Positions 12,643 through 24,444 of a stretch of DNA of 64,000 bases are shown piece by piece (position 1 is the stretch's first letter; each line of letters starts with the position of its first letter). The translations under genes were made by a program, and so were the position numbers. The notes under the pieces are model-generated. The model made no database searches, was not told where the DNA came from, and was given only the letters and a program-made list of their open reading frames with translations. The stretch comes from Drosophila pseudoobscura (taxonomy: Eukaryota > Arthropoda > Insecta > Diptera > Drosophilidae). Location of the stretch: the NCBI RefSeq assembly GCF_009870125.1, contig NC_046679.1, positions 12,648,001-12,712,000 on the forward strand, in the 5' to 3' direction.

Positions 12643-13018
12643 ATGAAATGCTCCAGGAAATTCCTCGTGTTTGATTTGCTGTTCCACGGGCCGGGTTTGG
12701 TCATTAAGCGAATGCCTGCTAATGGCAGGGGCAATTAGACAAATTGTGCCGGACCATTAGATGGTTGCGAAAAACAAAGGCTATCGGACCACCGAACCGT
12801 AGAATACCCTACCCTACCCTATTCGGATATAAGTCCATTTCGATAGAACTAACTATGGATATCCGAGGTAAGTTCTGATATGGAGCTATCTTCTGTGCTC
12901 CATGTGTCATGCTACCCGCTTTAAGGGGGTATCAAAAAACTTGCTCGAGCCGCATTCTTCCATCGAGACGGCGCCAAAATTGGCAAAAAAACAAATGCAG
13001 TTTACAATAAATAAATAA

Positions 13019-13024
13019 TTTATT
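13019..13024 (-). other. Poly(A) signal of the 178-aa gene
   Basis: AATAAA on the minus strand about 100 nt past the stop at 13122. Confidence 0.65.
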
Positions 13025-13121
13025 TTGGCGCTTAACAAACAGAAAACAAAAACACAGCAACAAATTCATAAAAAGTCGATCCCGATTCCGATTCCGACTC
13101 CGATGCAGAGCGATCATCAAC

Positions 13122-13721
13122 CTAGGCGTCGTTTTTGTACTTCTTGCTGTCGCCAGGATTGACGCTGTAGAGATCGTAGTCGAACTGGTCCCAATCCTGG
13201 TAGTCGGATCCTCGGGGCTGGGTGCTGCCCTTCTTCAGTTTGAGCAGCGACTTCTTCTCGCGTCCAATGTCCACCGAGGGCACCTGCTGGCGGATGCGTA
13301 TCTCGTCCGCCGACAGGGGCTGTGGCGCCCTGACGGGCGTGCTGGCCAGGAACTGCGACTCTTCCATGCCCAAATCGGAGCCCGGGCTCACCTGGGCGTC
13401 GTAGAAGTTGGCAAAGTTCTGCAGCTGCATGGAGGCGGCCGGATTGTGGTCGTAGTAGTCCGGCATGATGAGGTTGTAGTTTCCTGTCAGTGTCATCGGC
13501 TCCTGGGGCCTGGGGGCATAGGCGAAGCTGGAGTCACTCGCCGCGGGTCGGAGGTCTCCGCGCCGACTGTAGCGGGGCAGGGCCTCGGTGAGGGTCAGGA
13601 GCAGGCCCAGGCAGCAGCAGGCGAGCATTATCTGAGGGAATAGATCTGTCAGAGTCCGTCTGGCTGGGAGATGGCTGTGGCTGTGTATGCTTACCTTTTG
13701 CGTGGGATTTGTGATGGTCAT
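13122..13721 (-). CDS. Secreted protein, two exons, 178 aa
   Basis: Exon 1 is 13721-13695 (MTITNPTQK, donor GTAAGC) and exon 2 is 13631-13122. The join places a hydrophobic signal segment, IMLACCCLGLLLTLTEA, right after the first nine residues. The mature chain begins near LPRYSRRGD. It is polar with many Ser, Asp, Tyr and Gln, has no Cys after the signal, and contains a basic patch (REKKSLLKLKKG) near residue 140 and an acidic Tyr-rich tail (YQDWDQFDYDLYSVN). The RYSRR and REKK sites could be cleaved, so a propeptide is possible but unproven. A TATA-like TATAATT lies upstream near 13768. I do not recognise the family. Confidence 0.8.
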   Translation of the reverse strand: MTITNPTQKVSIHSHSHLPARRTLTDLFPQIMLACCCLGLLLTLTEALPRYSRRGDLRPAASDSSFAYAPRPQEPMTLTGNYNLIMPDYYDHNPAASMQLQNFANFYDAQVSPGSDLGMEESQFLASTPVRAPQPLSADEIRIRQQVPSVDIGREKKSLLKLKKGSTQPRGSDYQDWDQFDYDLYSVNPGDSKKYKNDA

Positions 13722-16425
13722 TGTTGAGACTTAATTGAGACTTCAGCTGTTGTAGAAATTATACAATTTGAATTCCCTTAATTGGCTTTGCACTTCTGTT
13801 CGTATTGCTACTGGCTTTATGTCCAGTCAATGTTCCTTGGGGCTGTGCTTAATTCGAGCTCTTAAACCTGTCTAATGTTCTGAGCTCGACGATTTTGTAT
13901 TTAAAGCAAATTTCAGGCGAAAGAATTTCATTTCATTTCATTTTGTTTGTTTTGTTTTGCTTGGGATGCGATACCCATATCTCCGAATCCGGTTTCGAGA
14001 CTTTTGATTTCCAGCAGAGCGTCAAGCGAATCCGCTGCCCCTGACTGCGGGAGAGACTGTCACTTGGAGTGAGTGACACACGCGGCGACGTCAGTCCAGG
14101 TCAGGCACATCCACATCCACATCCCCATCTCTCCACAAGACGTGGAGCAGCAGCACAGGTCAGGAACATCTCCAGCCAGAATGGGGATGGAATGGAAGGA
14201 GACGGGGCAGTCCTGTGATTGCGTCAACAGAATAAATGCAAATTCCTGAACGGACGGAGACGGAGACGTTCTGCGCTTCTGGATTCCATTCCAGCGACTG
14301 GACTATGGGACTGGAGCCCTTGTTTTGACACACATTTGATTGGATGATTCATGGAGCAATTAATCCAAATTAAACGCTAATAAAAATATTAATTGCCCTG
14401 CCATTGTACCAGTGAACTTTTGCCCAGGCCCAGGCAGGGTATGCCGTGTGTAATTAAGCAGCCGATTTGGGCAGGGACATGATAATCGGCATATTACAAA
14501 TTGGCACATCAATCTTGCCGCTTTATTGGCTTCCAATGATCTGACATTTCAATTTCTGTCATTTGATTGTCACTCGAGCCACGGCACTGATAATCCTGCG
14601 GGCAGGTTCAATAACACTTCCCCCTTCAGGGAAATTCCAGGCCTCACCCCGACTGATCGCAGTGAGAGATGAGATCCAAACTGGTAGCGGGGATAAGCCC
14701 GAAACCAAAATTGGAACACACATTAAAGTGGTCTCTTTTAATTGGGGACTTTTAACGATCACTTGAGATACGACTTGGGGAAATCTAAGCCAGCGCTCAG
14801 TAGCTGGAGACTCCACTCTCTCCTAACAGATACCCATCTCAGATATTATAGTATGACTACAGGTGCTACAGTTCTACAGCTATATTTTGTGAATCATGTG
14901 TTGTCCATCTAAAAGCCCTTCCCGCCTGGTATTTCGGAACATTTTAAGCGCTAAAAACTCTCATAAATCAACCAAAAATTCCACCATCTTTTAGATGTTC
15001 TCAAATACTCCTTCTAACCATTTTTTTTGCCGAATCTTTGCTCATTTGAAGTCAAGAATCTCATGATTATTTTGGGCTAATAAATCAGGTCTCTGCGAGA
15101 AAGATGAATGCCAGAAGAGACATTCATGAGGCTTACCTTGGACTGTCGCTGCCAGACCTTATTTACAGCTCTTAATCTGGAGGTTTATTTCCCGCTGTTC
15201 AGTTATAAATTATCATGGAATGTCGATGGGGGCCACCCACAGCCACCCCATCGGCAAAAATGAAGGCATAAATAAGTTTTAGTGTACCGGGGAAAACCCG
15301 TTGTCATCGCCAGATACCTCTGGAATTTCTCTGGCATTTTTTTTGGGGAAATATTTCCCAAACATGTACTGTACTCCCCGGCCAGAGCAGGGCCAGAACT
15401 CATTTGGCATTGTTTTAACCACTTACTCGAACATTTCGTTTCGTTTCGTTTAATTTGTTTGTGATTTGTATTTTGCATATGGATATTTACAACACAACTT
15501 TTATTGCTTCATTTTTTTGTACATTTTTGCGCTGCTTTATTTTTGTATTTTATTTTTTTTTGCGTTTTCCCTTTTGTGTGTAAATTGGCCCGTTTTTAAT
15601 TTTTGTTGTTTGGTTTTTTTCGGTTTTTTGGGCACATGTTTTTCGAGATCAAAGACATGTTTCGTGAGCAGCCAGAGAAAATAAATTTTTTTGTATTTGC
15701 TGGGAATTTACGTCGGAATACAATCCAGAAGAGATATGTATCTGTAGGGGGGAAGGGGCAGGAGCTTCAAAAATTGTTTACTTTGGCTTAAGCCTGGCAT
15801 AATATTTCAATTATTTCGTGGGCCAGATACAGATTCACAGTCCCCCCGCGCCCCTGCCCCCCTGCCCCCCCCTGGACTGTTTGAGCAGCTCAACTATTTG
15901 CCGAGGCCCAGGCCGCAGCAGCGGCAATGTGGATGTGGAGGATGATCGGGTCGAAAGCCTCAAAGCAACGTGCCCCAAAATACAACCGCAAAATTACTTA
16001 CCCGCCAGACGTGCTGCTGGCCCCCGGCCACGTTGCCCTGCGGTTGCCTAGACAAATGTTGCATGCTTCTATGGGTGCTGCATGGATGCTGCAGCCGACC
16101 CCAACCAAGGGAAGTGTCGCCTCATTATCGATGTAGGGGCAGGCAGGCAGTCAGGCAGGCCCCAAGCCAAGCAAATGCAAATCGCATTAAATCTAATATG
16201 CAACTCGACCGCAACAAGCCCCGCACCTCGGCTGCCTCCCCCCATTGTGTGTGCTCTGCCTCGGCCACACACGAGCTTCAAGTTCATCATAGACCAGAGT
16301 CCAGTAGGTTTCAACTTGGCAGACACAGACATACAGACATTTGTGCCCCGAAAAAACACTTCATAGCGTTTCATACATCAATAAATACAAATTTAGGCGG
16401 GTAATACATAAGTAAACAAATGCAA
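13722..16425. other. Intergenic stretch
   Basis: No gene seen. AT-rich blocks (14340-14540, 15400-15800) alternate with GC-richer DNA. The open frames present are T-rich or low complexity and lack conserved features. Confidence 0.55.
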
Positions 16426-16914
16426 CTAATGTAGGACGTACACTAGCTCGGGCCTCTGTACCGATTGGCGGGTGAAGACGCTCTGGATATTGGCCACAAG
16501 ATATTCCAAAAAGGAGAGGAGCAGATCTCTGTACATGAGCCAGGACGCTAGTGGGGGGTGCTGGAACCTGCTGAGGATGTTCTGCATTACCACGCCATTG
16601 GCGGCGAAGTTGGCGAGCAGCAGGGCCACGTATAGGCCCACCACGAACGTCACAAAGGAGCGCGAGGCCGTCGGATGACTTGTTGCCTCGTTCCACTTCG
16701 CCAGGGCAATGACAGTCAAGATGCTGATTGGCAAAGCTGCCACCACCATGAACAGATTGAGCCTAAAGGTGAGACCCACCACGGCAGCATAATTGGCACT
16801 AAAGAACTGCGAGTCGACGGCTATAACGATGTTCATCTGTGGCCGCAGAAAGGAGGCCAACATCAATGTATAGAGCAGCAGGAACACCACTATGTGGTAA
16901 GGTTGTGGGTCCAT
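16426..16914 (-). CDS. Small multi-pass membrane protein, 162 aa
   Basis: ATG at 16914 lies directly after a good splice acceptor (CCCCGCAG), so the start is probably in a second exon with an untranslated exon upstream that I could not place. The protein has about three hydrophobic segments: residues 7-24 (HIVVFLLLYTLML), about 50-73 (FMVVAALPISILTVIAL) and about 88-110 (FVTFVVGLYVALLLANF). A fairly hydrophobic amphipathic C-terminal region with YRDLLLSFLEYLV follows. There is no recognisable catalytic motif and no long loop. No poly(A) hexamer is obvious close to the stop. It stands alone between gene-free stretches. I do not recognise the family. Confidence 0.75.
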   Translation of the reverse strand: MDPQPYHIVVFLLLYTLMLASFLRPQMNIVIAVDSQFFSANYAAVVGLTFRLNLFMVVAALPISILTVIALAKWNEATSHPTASRSFVTFVVGLYVALLLANFAANGVVMQNILSRFQHPPLASWLMYRDLLLSFLEYLVANIQSVFTRQSVQRPELVYVLH

Positions 16915-17541
16915 CTGCGGGGCAGTTATTGGAGGATTATTGAAAGTAAATGTAAGAGAGGAAAGATCACAAACCCCCAAGCAAACCCCATCAATCCTAT
17001 TTCAACTTGTTGCAAGCAAATGCCTTGCGTCTGATCTGCTGCAGACCCTAATTAAAATGCACTTTCGGAGACAAGCAAGGCATTCCCATTGCCAGACCAT
17101 CCATCAATCCAAATAGACTTCAATTAACTGCAGTTACAGCGGAGCCCCAGTCGAATCTTATGCCGTGTCACGCCTCACTCCCGTGTGACCGACTCCACAT
17201 CGACTCCAGCCTTTACAGCAATTACTTAACACATACGAAATGTCATCAGAAATGCAGTTGCAATCGCACACACACTCGCTCTTTCTCACTCACAAAAACT
17301 CACACTCAAAGACTGTTGGGGAGGCTGTGAGGGTACTCCTCGTAATAACCTCATAATATGGGTCATTAGCGCAGGCGGAACGGCCACTCTGCCAGCCATT
17401 AATTACTTGCATTTCCATCGATGCCTCTTAATCTTCACACTTGCGAAAGACCGAAAAAACAACAACAGCAACGAACAATCGGGCAAAAATTAAACTGAAA
17501 AACAGCAAACAGTGGAAATGCAAAAGACAGCGACAGAGACC

Positions 17542-17568
17542 GAGGAGGAGGAGGAGGAGGAGGAGGAA
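17542..17568. repeat. GAG trinucleotide repeat
   Basis: About nine GAG units, outside any recognised coding sequence. Confidence 0.85.
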
Positions 17569-18043
17569 GAGGGAAACACAGCAAGCACCGCGAAGCAATA
17601 AAGCATAATTAATTGAAAAATGTTCAGCAACAGCTTGGAATACTTTGATGTCAGGTTTCAATAGTGAAAATGGGCAGAAATATATGTATCTACGTCAGCT
17701 GAAATTGAATTGGAAATGCAAGGGGAAAAGCGGACGCAGTGCTGAAATCTTAGGGCCAGCAAACCAGTCGAAATAAATCAATGCAAAGCCCCTGACAATG
17801 CCAGGCTAATTGCGAAATGATTAAGCGAAAGTGGCAAAATTCAAAATTCATTTCCATGGCATATGCATGTGTGTGTGTGGGGGAAAGTAAATGTGATTGA
17901 GTGTGCTGGTTGGTGCCTGTGTGTGCTCGGACCGCCCGTTGACAGCAATAAATCAGCAGGTGTAATGAGTCAAAGTTATCGCTGTGCCCGGATCATTAAT
18001 CACACGCATAACAAATTAAGAGTACATTATTCCAGTGCCACAA

Positions 18044-18045
<2 letters not shown>

Positions 18046-18074
<29 letters not shown>
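18046..18074. repeat. CA microsatellite
   Basis: Uninterrupted AC/CA dinucleotide run of about 29 bp. Confidence 0.9.
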
Positions 18075-18076
<2 letters not shown>

Positions 18077-20670
18077 CCGTGCATGTGCAGGTAGGTGCAG
18101 CCATGGAAAAACCTCTGCATACTTTCAGGCGCAAAGCTCATTGGCAATATGCTAATTTGGCAAACAACAACGTTTGCTGCAACATTGTTAGCTTATTAGC
18201 TCTCGGACCCTTCTTTCTTTTCTGCTGGCAGTGGGGATTAACTATAAACAAGTTCTGATCAAAATAAATCCAGTATTCGAAGTGTAACTTTCAAAGAAAC
18301 TATGACCTAAGCGTGCATGCTCGACTGAAGCTTTCAACTTTGAGAAACCCGAAAACTGAATTTCCAATCTTGTTAGATGAACATTCGAGTCCTTAGACCA
18401 GGCTACACGATGCTCTCTCCGAGAGCTCTGTTTACTCGCTCGCTAATTGTAAATGCCAATCAGGGTGGTGGTGCCCGGGACCAGCTGACAAGACAAAGCC
18501 AACTGTCGACTCGAGCCTGAGCTGAGCTGAACTGAACTCAGCCGAATGGAGTGCGGCTGAGTGCTGGTGCTGGTGCTGGGGGATTGACGCTGTCTGACGC
18601 TGGGTGGGAATGGCATGGAATGGAATGGCAGGGGGTTGTGCAGGGGGCTGTGCAGGAGCTGGCTGATTGCTCCAATTGCCAGGCGCCCGGGCACGCACGA
18701 CTGCCTCATACAAACTTGCAACTAAACAAGAGCAGCGGCAACAACAATTGGGGCAACAACAGCAGCATCCAGCAGCATTCAGCAGCATCAGCCACTGTCA
18801 ACGCACAAAGACAGCAGTCGGAGCTGACGTAACGAAACGGTTAATTTAGACTACGACATGGCCAACAACAAACGAAACGAAGGCAGTTCAAAAGCCGTCA
18901 GCGCGAGATGAGATGAGCTTGCAGATGGCTACAAAGAGAAGACCCACAAGAAGGACCAGTGGCAGGAGCAGCAGCAGGAGCAGGAGCAGCTTTGTCGCAT
19001 TTGCATAGGGGCGTGTATGGAGTCCAGGATCTGCAATTACAGCACCCTTGGCTGGGGCTGCGGATGGGGTCGACTCACCCTGGAGATTGGATACAGAATG
19101 GGGTTCAGCTTGAAAAAAGGGGCTACCCGGAGTGGGGTGGGATTTGTTGCCATATAAAACATTTTTTAGTGTTTCCAGCATTGAGATGCTGGCGAATGTT
19201 TAGAATTTAATTAGCGACGCTCCCTGATTAGGCGTGCATGAAATTAGAGACCCATAAAATGTCTACCAAAGTGGCAATGTCAACAAGGAGACCCAGAACC
19301 AGGACCGAAGCAGGAGCCGGCGCGGCATCGAGTTTTAGCGGGCCACGTCAATGAGATCCAGGACCAGGACCAAGACTTGGATATGCCCAGAGGTACTTAC
19401 CATGGGTCCAATTAACCAGCGGGAATCCGAATCCAATTGCTGGAACGCCTTTTAGTTGAAGTGCAATTGCAATTCCGAGAATACGAGAGAATTTTTGTTG
19501 TACATATTTGATATAAAATGTGATCGAAATGTGAACTAGATCAAATAAGTATTGGGTATGGTGTTTAGTGGGAACGAAGGTTCGAACCATTCTTTAAAAA
19601 TTCATTACCCTCACCTGGGGCAGCATTCCCAGGCTCTATCTAACACCTATGTTAGCGGCTGCAGACTGCAGACTATCCGTGTCGTCAACTTGTGGCAATC
19701 ATCGCGTGGTGGCCCTCGTCTGGCCAATGCCCGCCCGCCCGCCAGCGCCTGCCGGCTCGGCGTTGACACAAAACAATGGGCAACACTTCAGCACTTTCAT
19801 TTTCCTGCTCGAACACTTGCCGCGGCACTCAGCCGCAGACTCAACGCATTGCCACATACATTTTGTGGATTTTTATTTATTATTTTCCTTTCATTTTGCC
19901 TTTGTTTTTGCTGTTGTTCCTGTGGTGGCAACTCACTCGCACAGAACAGGGGCAGAACAATTTGCGAGTCGCACTCAGCATGAAGTGTTCTGTGCGGTTT
20001 TTCGTGCTTTATGTTTTATATATTTTTAGAAATTGTTTTTAGTTGCATGTTTTACTTTTATGCTGACGCTCTGTGACAGCCTGGACAGGCTGGGCTGGCA
20101 GGGGATGGGATTAGGATCTGGGGGTAGGTTCACTGTACAGCAGCACCACGACGGCAGATAAGTCACATATTGTTCACGAAGTTTTTGTTTAGGAATAGAG
20201 CCACACAGGGATGGTCTTCTAGGGGTGGGGACAGCTAACTCGTTGAATAAAAGACACAAAAAAAGAGCAATTCGATTAATTTTTGCATAAATGCTTAAAG
20301 AGTTTAAGAGTGATTCATTTTATGAAAAAAGCCTCTAGATATGCCTGTCATGGGTTTTTCTAGCAACGTACTATGTACTCTTTCAATCCCCTTAGTTTTT
20401 CAGGGAAAGAAGTGATTATCCCACACAGAACCCTCTAGAACCTGCCCAAGTCGACTCTCCTGTACTTCCTCTGAGTCTGCCACAGATGCAGTTGTCATTT
20501 AGATGAAAATTGCATGAGCGCACATGCACACTCGCTCGAACGCACCCATACACAGGCACAGGCACAGGCACACACTCTGCCACTCTTTATACACACTCGT
20601 TCAGGGAAGGGGCACGTACGATCGAGCAGCCCGGAAGTATGCAACACTTTCTTTACTGTCTATGCGCATC

Positions 20671-20676
20671 TTTATT
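20671..20676 (-). other. Poly(A) signal of the Gln-rich gene at 20.7 kb
   Basis: AATAAA on the minus strand, 28 nt past the proposed stop at 20704. Its position supports the third exon proposed for this gene. Confidence 0.6.
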
Positions 20677-20703
20677 AATTATGCCAGCGATTTAATTAAA
20701 AAC

Positions 20704-21676
20704 TTAACCAGCTGTCGCCTTGAGCGCCGTGGCACTCAACAGGGGGGTCGTCTGATAGTTGGGGCAGGGCATGTTCATGCCACTGCAAGTGGATGGATGG
20801 CTGCTACTTGCTGGCGCTGCAGTTGCCGGCGTTGGGGATGAGCTAATTAAAATGCATTGTTTAATGCAAATAATGGATTATAGTTGGTAGTTTTCAGTGT
20901 TTACTTACACCGGCTGAGTGCCAGCAGGCCTCAAGTGCTGCAGGCTGGGATTCTGGAAGGAGGTGGCAGTGTAGGCGGATCCTGGCGCCACAACGGCTGC
21001 CACAGGCGGCGCCTTAACGATTTTTGGCTCGGTTTCGGGGTATTGCTGTTGTTCTAGTAGTTGTTGTTGTTGTTGTTGTTCAGCCTGAATTGGCTTTGGC
21101 GCTCTGAATAGCTGTTGCCCCTGTTGTTGCGATGCAGGATGCACATTGACGCCATTGAACCCTGGCAATATTTGAGGTTGTTGACTCGTTTGCCCCGCGG
21201 CCTGAGAGTTTTCATACGAAAAAAAGTGTTGCTGCTGTTGCTGCTGTGGTTGCTGTTGCTTTTGCTGCGGTTGATTGGTGGCTGCCTGGCTGAAGCCTGG
21301 CTGCTGGCCCTGCCAAACTGGCCCACTTTGGCCCAGTAACTCCAGCAACAATGGCGCCAAATCCTCGCTGCCCGTGATTTCCTGGAGATGCTGTTGCAGC
21401 CGCCCCGGCTCTACCATCTGAGAGGGCAGGCGCTGAATGGTCAAGCCCGTGGCGGCACCTCCTACGCGGTTAGAGTTAAGCAAACTGCAAGTAAATACAC
21501 ACATAGTTTGCTCAATAGATTGACCCGCTTCAGAGAGAGACACAGACACAGAGAGACTTGGCGACGACGACCTACTTTGTCAACTGCTGTTCAAACATTT
21601 GCCCCCCGGCCAGGGGCAGGCAGAGCCAGAGGCAGCCCAGGGCCAAGTGGGGCAGAACGAGCCAATTTGGATACAT
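20704..21676 (-). CDS. Gln-rich secreted protein, three exons, 271 aa
   Basis: Exons are 21676-21576, 21484-20909 and 20842-20704. Exon 1 gives a clear signal peptide (MYPNWLVLPHLALGC, then LWLCLPLAGG). Exon 2 carries a short ordered part (RLQQHLQEITGSEDLAPLLLELLG) and then Gln-rich low-complexity tracts with QAEQ and QQLLEQQQ. Read without splicing, the frame would stop three bases past a strong GTAAGT donor. Using that donor, a 66-bp intron and the acceptor TTAG leads in phase to 46 more codons that include two Cys (STCSGMNMPC) and a poly(A) signal 28 nt past the stop, so I prefer the three-exon model. The composition resembles the Gln-rich protein at 9158, but I see no shared domain. Function unknown. 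Confidence 0.75.
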
Positions 21677-24159
21677 ATTTAAAGGCTTATTAGTGCCTTC
21701 CACTGGAACCTTCCACGTCAAACTCCAACTAGGAACTAAAAGCCTCAAGTCGGGCATTAACTCAAACACCGAACACACATCGGAAATTCTCTGGAGCCAT
21801 TGATTCTCATTAAGACTGTCAGAGAGATACGGCGATACGGCGATACAGCGATAGAGAGACGGAGCAGGGGACAGAGAATTTGGCTGTTTATATTTTGGCA
21901 TTTCATTAGGTTTCCTGTTTTCTGGCATTAATTATTGGGGTTAATTATATATGCCCATTAATATGCAAATATTATGGGGTGTGAACATTTCGGTGTACGG
22001 CTAATTACCATACAGAGTTCTCAATCGCAGCCAGATACCGGCTCTCAGGTGAGTGCAAATTTGGCTCGTCAGAGAAGCATCTGGGAGAAGTTGACCCTGA
22101 GATAAATACAGACAAATACGAGTGTACACAATAGTGGAGAGACCCAAAAACCTAAAAACTCTTTATCCAAGTCAATATGTTTCAATAACATGGGTATATC
22201 TATGCGCATCTATCGTGCGGGGAGTCTGCTCAAGCCCCCTAGTTGTTTGCCTCCACAAGCTGTCACATGTGAGTCGCTGGCTTTAATAAATCCCAGCTGA
22301 AAGCGTCCCCAAGCCATGGCAGTGGCTGTCAAACTGTAAAGTGACACTCAGCTTTGGGGGATACAAGCATGTCCCTCCTGCTCCTCTTCGCCGACCCCTC
22401 GCTATATGTGGGGCAAAATGTTTTTCCATTAAATTACAAGCTGGCCTTCTCCGCTATCCCTCCTCCCCTCCCTGCTGCCGACAGCATCGCTGTAGACAGC
22501 CCCTTCGTCTGCGTGCTGGCTGGTCCGACCGACCAGCAGAGTCATGAAATTTAGTGTTGGCGGCATAATTAGACCATCAATTGCGGAAAACTCATGACAG
22601 TCATGAATGAGCGTTTCCCTGTGTGTGGCTGTGTTTGTGTTTGCCTGTGTGGGGCACAACCACAGGGCAGTGGCTAGGGAGGTTCTGGGATAAAGTAATA
22701 TGGCCCCCAAGCATAAACTCATCAGCGCCGGAAATGCTGACAGCGATGGGGAAGAGCCACCAAAGGCGGCCAGAATGTTGACGATGGCCGAGACTGTTGC
22801 TCCGGAATTACAACAGCAAGAAGACCAACCAACCACAATGGCTTTCACAATAAACTGAAAATGTAAGGGACAAATGCTGCTTTCGTCGCTCATAAATATT
22901 CACTTGAATATATATTTCTGGTCTGCCCATACACGAGTGGGAGTGGCAGTAGGAGTACGTATGGCTGGACGCTTTCATTTTCAGCTGTTTTTCGGTTTAG
23001 GGGCGCCAAAGTGTGAAACTGTTTGAGAGTGCATATTTGTATGACGATTTTTTGGCGACTGTGCCTGTGCCAGTGCCAGTGCTGGCCAGCCGAGTGTGAA
23101 AGTTAAGCACATAAATTACATGTAAGCCATCTCGGGGTCGGGTCCTGCGAGGGGAATTAGGAGCGACAAAACCAGAAAACACTTAGAATATGGCAACAAC
23201 CGCTCGCTGGGGGTGCATAAAGTGCGGCTCGGTGGCGCTTTTTAGTAAAATTACACGCTCTAATCCACAACTTTTGAGTGGGCACTACCGCCAACGCCGC
23301 CACCCGCTAACATCGCCCACACAACCACCGAAAAAAAGACGCTGAGAGCAGGTTCGCCACGAGTGTGTGGGGGGGGAGGGGGGGCGAGATGAAAGGCGAC
23401 AGCCGAGGGCATATCAAGGGCTACAAGAATGCGCCAGACAGCGGCAAAGACCTAAACGCAAAACAAGCAAATCGCATATATACACACACGCACACACACG
23501 CATATATAGCGCCTGAAAGTATGCAAAACATAATTCATGCTGATGGAATTGTATGCTTGAGTGTATGCGAGGAGGAGTGCTGCTTCCCATCCCTGCTCCA
23601 CCATACCGACCAGGGCTGGCTAAAAATCATATGCATCACGTGATTAAACGCGTCATGCATGAAAATGTAAAATATTGTGCAACCCCCCAGACAGACAGAG
23701 ACGGAACCACAGCCAGGGCAAGGGTGAGATGATGGCTAAAAAATATACAAATCCGCACTTCCTCTGGCCGAAGCTCCAATGCTCTCACAGGATCATCAGA
23801 ATTACAGAGTTTTCCTATAAGAGTTTTAATCCGATTGTGGCTATAATTCTCATAGTTTCATAGCAGCTCCGACTTATATTAACAATTTGGTATTCGTTCC
23901 ATACCGATAGATCACACATAAAAGATGCAAATCCAGAATACTCTCATGTACAGCATATACCCCCTTTTAGTGTATAAAAAAGGGAAAAAATTAGACCCCG
24001 CATATCATGTTTACTTGACTTGACTGGCAAGCAAAGTCAGGCGACGGGACCGGGAGCGGGAGCGGGACCGGGACTGGCTCCGAGTCTGGCATCCGTGACC
24101 AAAGCAAACGAGAGCAAACAAAACGCCTCGGTTACAAATTTTGCACAATTTTTTCTCCC

Positions 24160-24175
24160 CTCCATTTAAATGGAG
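24160..24175. repeat. Perfect 16-bp palindrome
   Basis: CTCCATTTAAATGGAG is its own reverse complement. The size is compatible with chance in 64 kb of AT-rich DNA or with a dimeric factor site. Confidence 0.8.
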
Positions 24176-24414
24176 AGAAATGGCTAGCGAGCGAGCGAGC
24201 TGAGCTGCTGATGCCTCCGACTGAGAATCCTGCCGTTGACGGAGATGAATCTGGGCAGCACGTGCCGGAGACGCCGCCAGACATTGGCTTGAACTTGGCC
24301 ACCACACACAGCACTTTGGGGCGTGGCTCCGACTGCATTGGTCCCGGAAAATTGCAGTTTTGCGGCTTTAATCGGTTGCCAAGCGAATGCGGATTGTGAA
24401 TGTTAAATGAAGGT

Positions 24415-24444
24415 CAACGGCAACGTCAACGGCAACGGCAACAG
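24415..24444 (+). repeat. Hexamer array, 5 x CAACGG-type
   Basis: In-phase units CAACGG, CAACGT, CAACGG, CAACGG, CAACAG. CAACGG matches the Myb-family consensus YAACKG, so this could be a clustered binding site or a plain microsatellite. Confidence 0.85.

Larger units (their letters stand above)
16915..20670. other. Intergenic stretch
   Basis: No gene seen apart from a possible unplaced 5' exon of the membrane-protein gene. It contains a GAG run (17542-17568), a CA run (18046-18074) and CAG-rich blocks near 18500-18800. Much of it reads as AT-rich regulatory-type DNA. Confidence 0.5.

Noticed and set aside
12803-12823. TACCC repeats as a telomere-like or insertion signature
   Set aside because: Only three short units, with no flanking repeat or target-site duplication.
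19575-19590. GGTTCGAACC, resembling a tRNA T-loop
   Set aside because: No acceptor stem, anticodon arm or D-loop can be placed around it.
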